In this document: piece after piece, positions 6,126 to 6,875 of the stretch
How the letters are laid out: each line of letters opens with the position of its first letter
Position numbering within the stretch: the first letter of the stretch is position 1
DNA from: Chloroflexota bacterium
GTDB lineage: Bacteria > Chloroflexota > Dehalococcoidia > SHYB01
NCBI GenBank assembly: GCA_016200725.1
Contig: JACQEE010000055.1
Location: forward strand, 1 to 6,875
Direction of reading: 5' to 3'
DNA length: 6,875 nucleotides
Position numbers and translations under genes: made by a program
Notes under the pieces: model-generated
What the model saw: the letters and a program-made list of their open reading frames with translations, nothing else
What the model was told of the DNA's origin: nothing
Databases searched by the model: none

Positions 6126-6875
6126 CTAGAGCGCCGCACCCTTCTCCCGCAGCCGCGTGATCTGCTGCGGCGTGTAGCCCAACTCGCGCAGCACTGCCTC
6201 GGTGTCCTGGCCTTTCGTGCCAGCAAAGCGTCGAAACTTCGCCGGCGTCTCTGATAACTTCACAGGGAAGCCGACTTGCCTCGCCTTGCCCGCCTGCGGA
6301 TGCACTAGCTCGAGTGCCATCTTACGGTGTAACACCTGAGGATCGGAGAAAACTTCGGAGAAGTCATAAATCTTCGTGACGCACGTCTCTTCGGCGGCCA
6401 TGAGGTCGTGCCACTCCTGCGCGATCCGCTGTTTGAACGCCTTGCGGAACGCTTTGTCGATTTCATCGCGGCGTGCCGCGTCGTGCTGATGCTCCGCTAG
6501 GTGCGGCAATCCGAGCAACTTGCACACGTTCTCGAAGAAATATGGCTCGTTCGCACCGACGGCCACCCATCGACCGTCCTTGCACTCGTAGACGTTGTAG
6601 TGCGCTACGCCGCCATTGAGCCTCGTCGCCCCTGGACGCGGCACCTCACCGTCCTTGAGGTACATTTGCGAAAACTGCACTAGTAATGACATGACGCCGT
6701 CGGTCATCGAGATGTCGACGAACTGGCCGCGGCCCGTACGTTCTCGAGTCAACAGCGCCGTCAGGACGCCGATGATCGCATTCTGCGCGCCGCCGGCGTA
6801 GTCCGCGAGGATGTTCGCCGGCATCACTGGGCGCCCATCACGGTTGCCAAACATGCCCAGCGCCCCCGCGATCGA
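6126..6875 (-). CDS. CaiB/BaiF family protein, alpha-methylacyl-CoA racemase-like (5' end off window)
   Basis: The frame is open from the right edge to TAG at 6126-6128, giving 249 visible residues; the ATG at 6854 is internal (upstream in frame reads SIAGALG). It starts just after the place where racemases carry GHDxNY. Visible motifs are GRPVMPANILADYAGG with Asp25 of the visible part (6801-6803), TGRGQFVDISMTDGV, NGGVAHYNVYECKDGRWVAV, then GANEPYFFE with its Glu at 6546-6548, and SDPQVLHRKM. Alpha-methylacyl-CoA racemases epimerise the 2-methyl centre of branched acyl-CoAs and use His/Glu and Asp residues (His126, Asp156, Glu241 in the mycobacterial enzyme); the Asp and the EPxF Glu are both here, while the His would lie outside the window. 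It could still be a CoA-transferase of the same family. It is the first visible gene of the minus-strand operon. Confidence 0.88.
   Translation of the reverse strand, partial: SIAGALGMFGNRDGRPVMPANILADYAGGAQNAIIGVLTALLTRERTGRGQFVDISMTDGVMSLLVQFSQMYLKDGEVPRPGATRLNGGVAHYNVYECKDGRWVAVGANEPYFFENVCKLLGLPHLAEHQHDAARRDEIDKAFRKAFKQRIAQEWHDLMAAEETCVTKIYDFSEVFSDPQVLHRKMALELVHPQAGKARQVGFPVKLSETPAKFRRFAGTKGQDTEAVLRELGYTPQQITRLREKGAAL

Noticed and set aside
1..6875. Search for CRISPR repeats, tRNA or rRNA genes, insertion sequences, inverted-repeat ends and phage genes
   Set aside because: No repeated spaced units, tRNA-like cloverleaf, transposase motifs or terminal repeats were noticed on either strand by eye.

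Overview
The window is G+C-rich, gene-dense bacterial DNA with seven protein-coding loci and no RNA gene, CRISPR array, insertion sequence or phage gene that I can see. The exact host cannot be read from it. High G+C, a secreted protein with TPTP-type proline/threonine linkers, several tandem CaiB-type genes and apparent SD-less starts placed just after -10 elements would suit a Chloroflexota (Dehalococcoidia-like) genome. That assignment is inference with low to moderate confidence.

Left half, plus strand (2-3917): the 3' half of an SbcC/Rad50-type DNA-repair ATPase enters from the left edge, starting just before its zinc hook. A small secreted or lipid-anchorless protein of unknown function follows (start GTG 1425), with a signal peptide, a Pro/Gly-rich spacer, a DUF5666-like beta-rich segment and a helical tail. 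Next is a complete rsmG (16S rRNA m7G527 methyltransferase), then a multi-pass membrane protein of the lysylphosphatidylglycerol synthase TM-region/flippase-like family (UPF0104). The last two genes lack a Shine-Dalgarno sequence and have a -10-like hexamer 7-9 bases before the ATG, so both may be read from leaderless or nearly leaderless messages. This half looks like a run of individually promoted housekeeping genes rather than one pathway.

Right half, minus strand (6875-3924): three tandem CaiB/BaiF (class III) CoA-transferase-family loci lie in one apparent operon whose promoter is off the right edge. Gene order in transcription is: a 5'-truncated (by the window edge) racemase-like member; 14 bases later a full-length 408-residue member in which the usual catalytic Asp appears to be Ala; and, overlapping it by ATGA, a third member that keeps the Asp but has lost roughly 80-90 internal codons and is out of frame after the gap. 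The broken gene ends only 6 bases from the convergently transcribed membrane-protein gene.

How they work together: family III enzymes move CoA between carboxylic acids or epimerise 2-methylacyl-CoA. A tandem set suggests catabolism of an unidentified organic acid or branched/steroid-like acyl-CoA, but no dehydrogenase, hydratase or ligase is in view to name the substrate. The most notable points are the internally deleted gene, the Asp-to-Ala replacement next to it, and the paired leaderless-looking starts. I did not find convincing evidence of a wholly new system.
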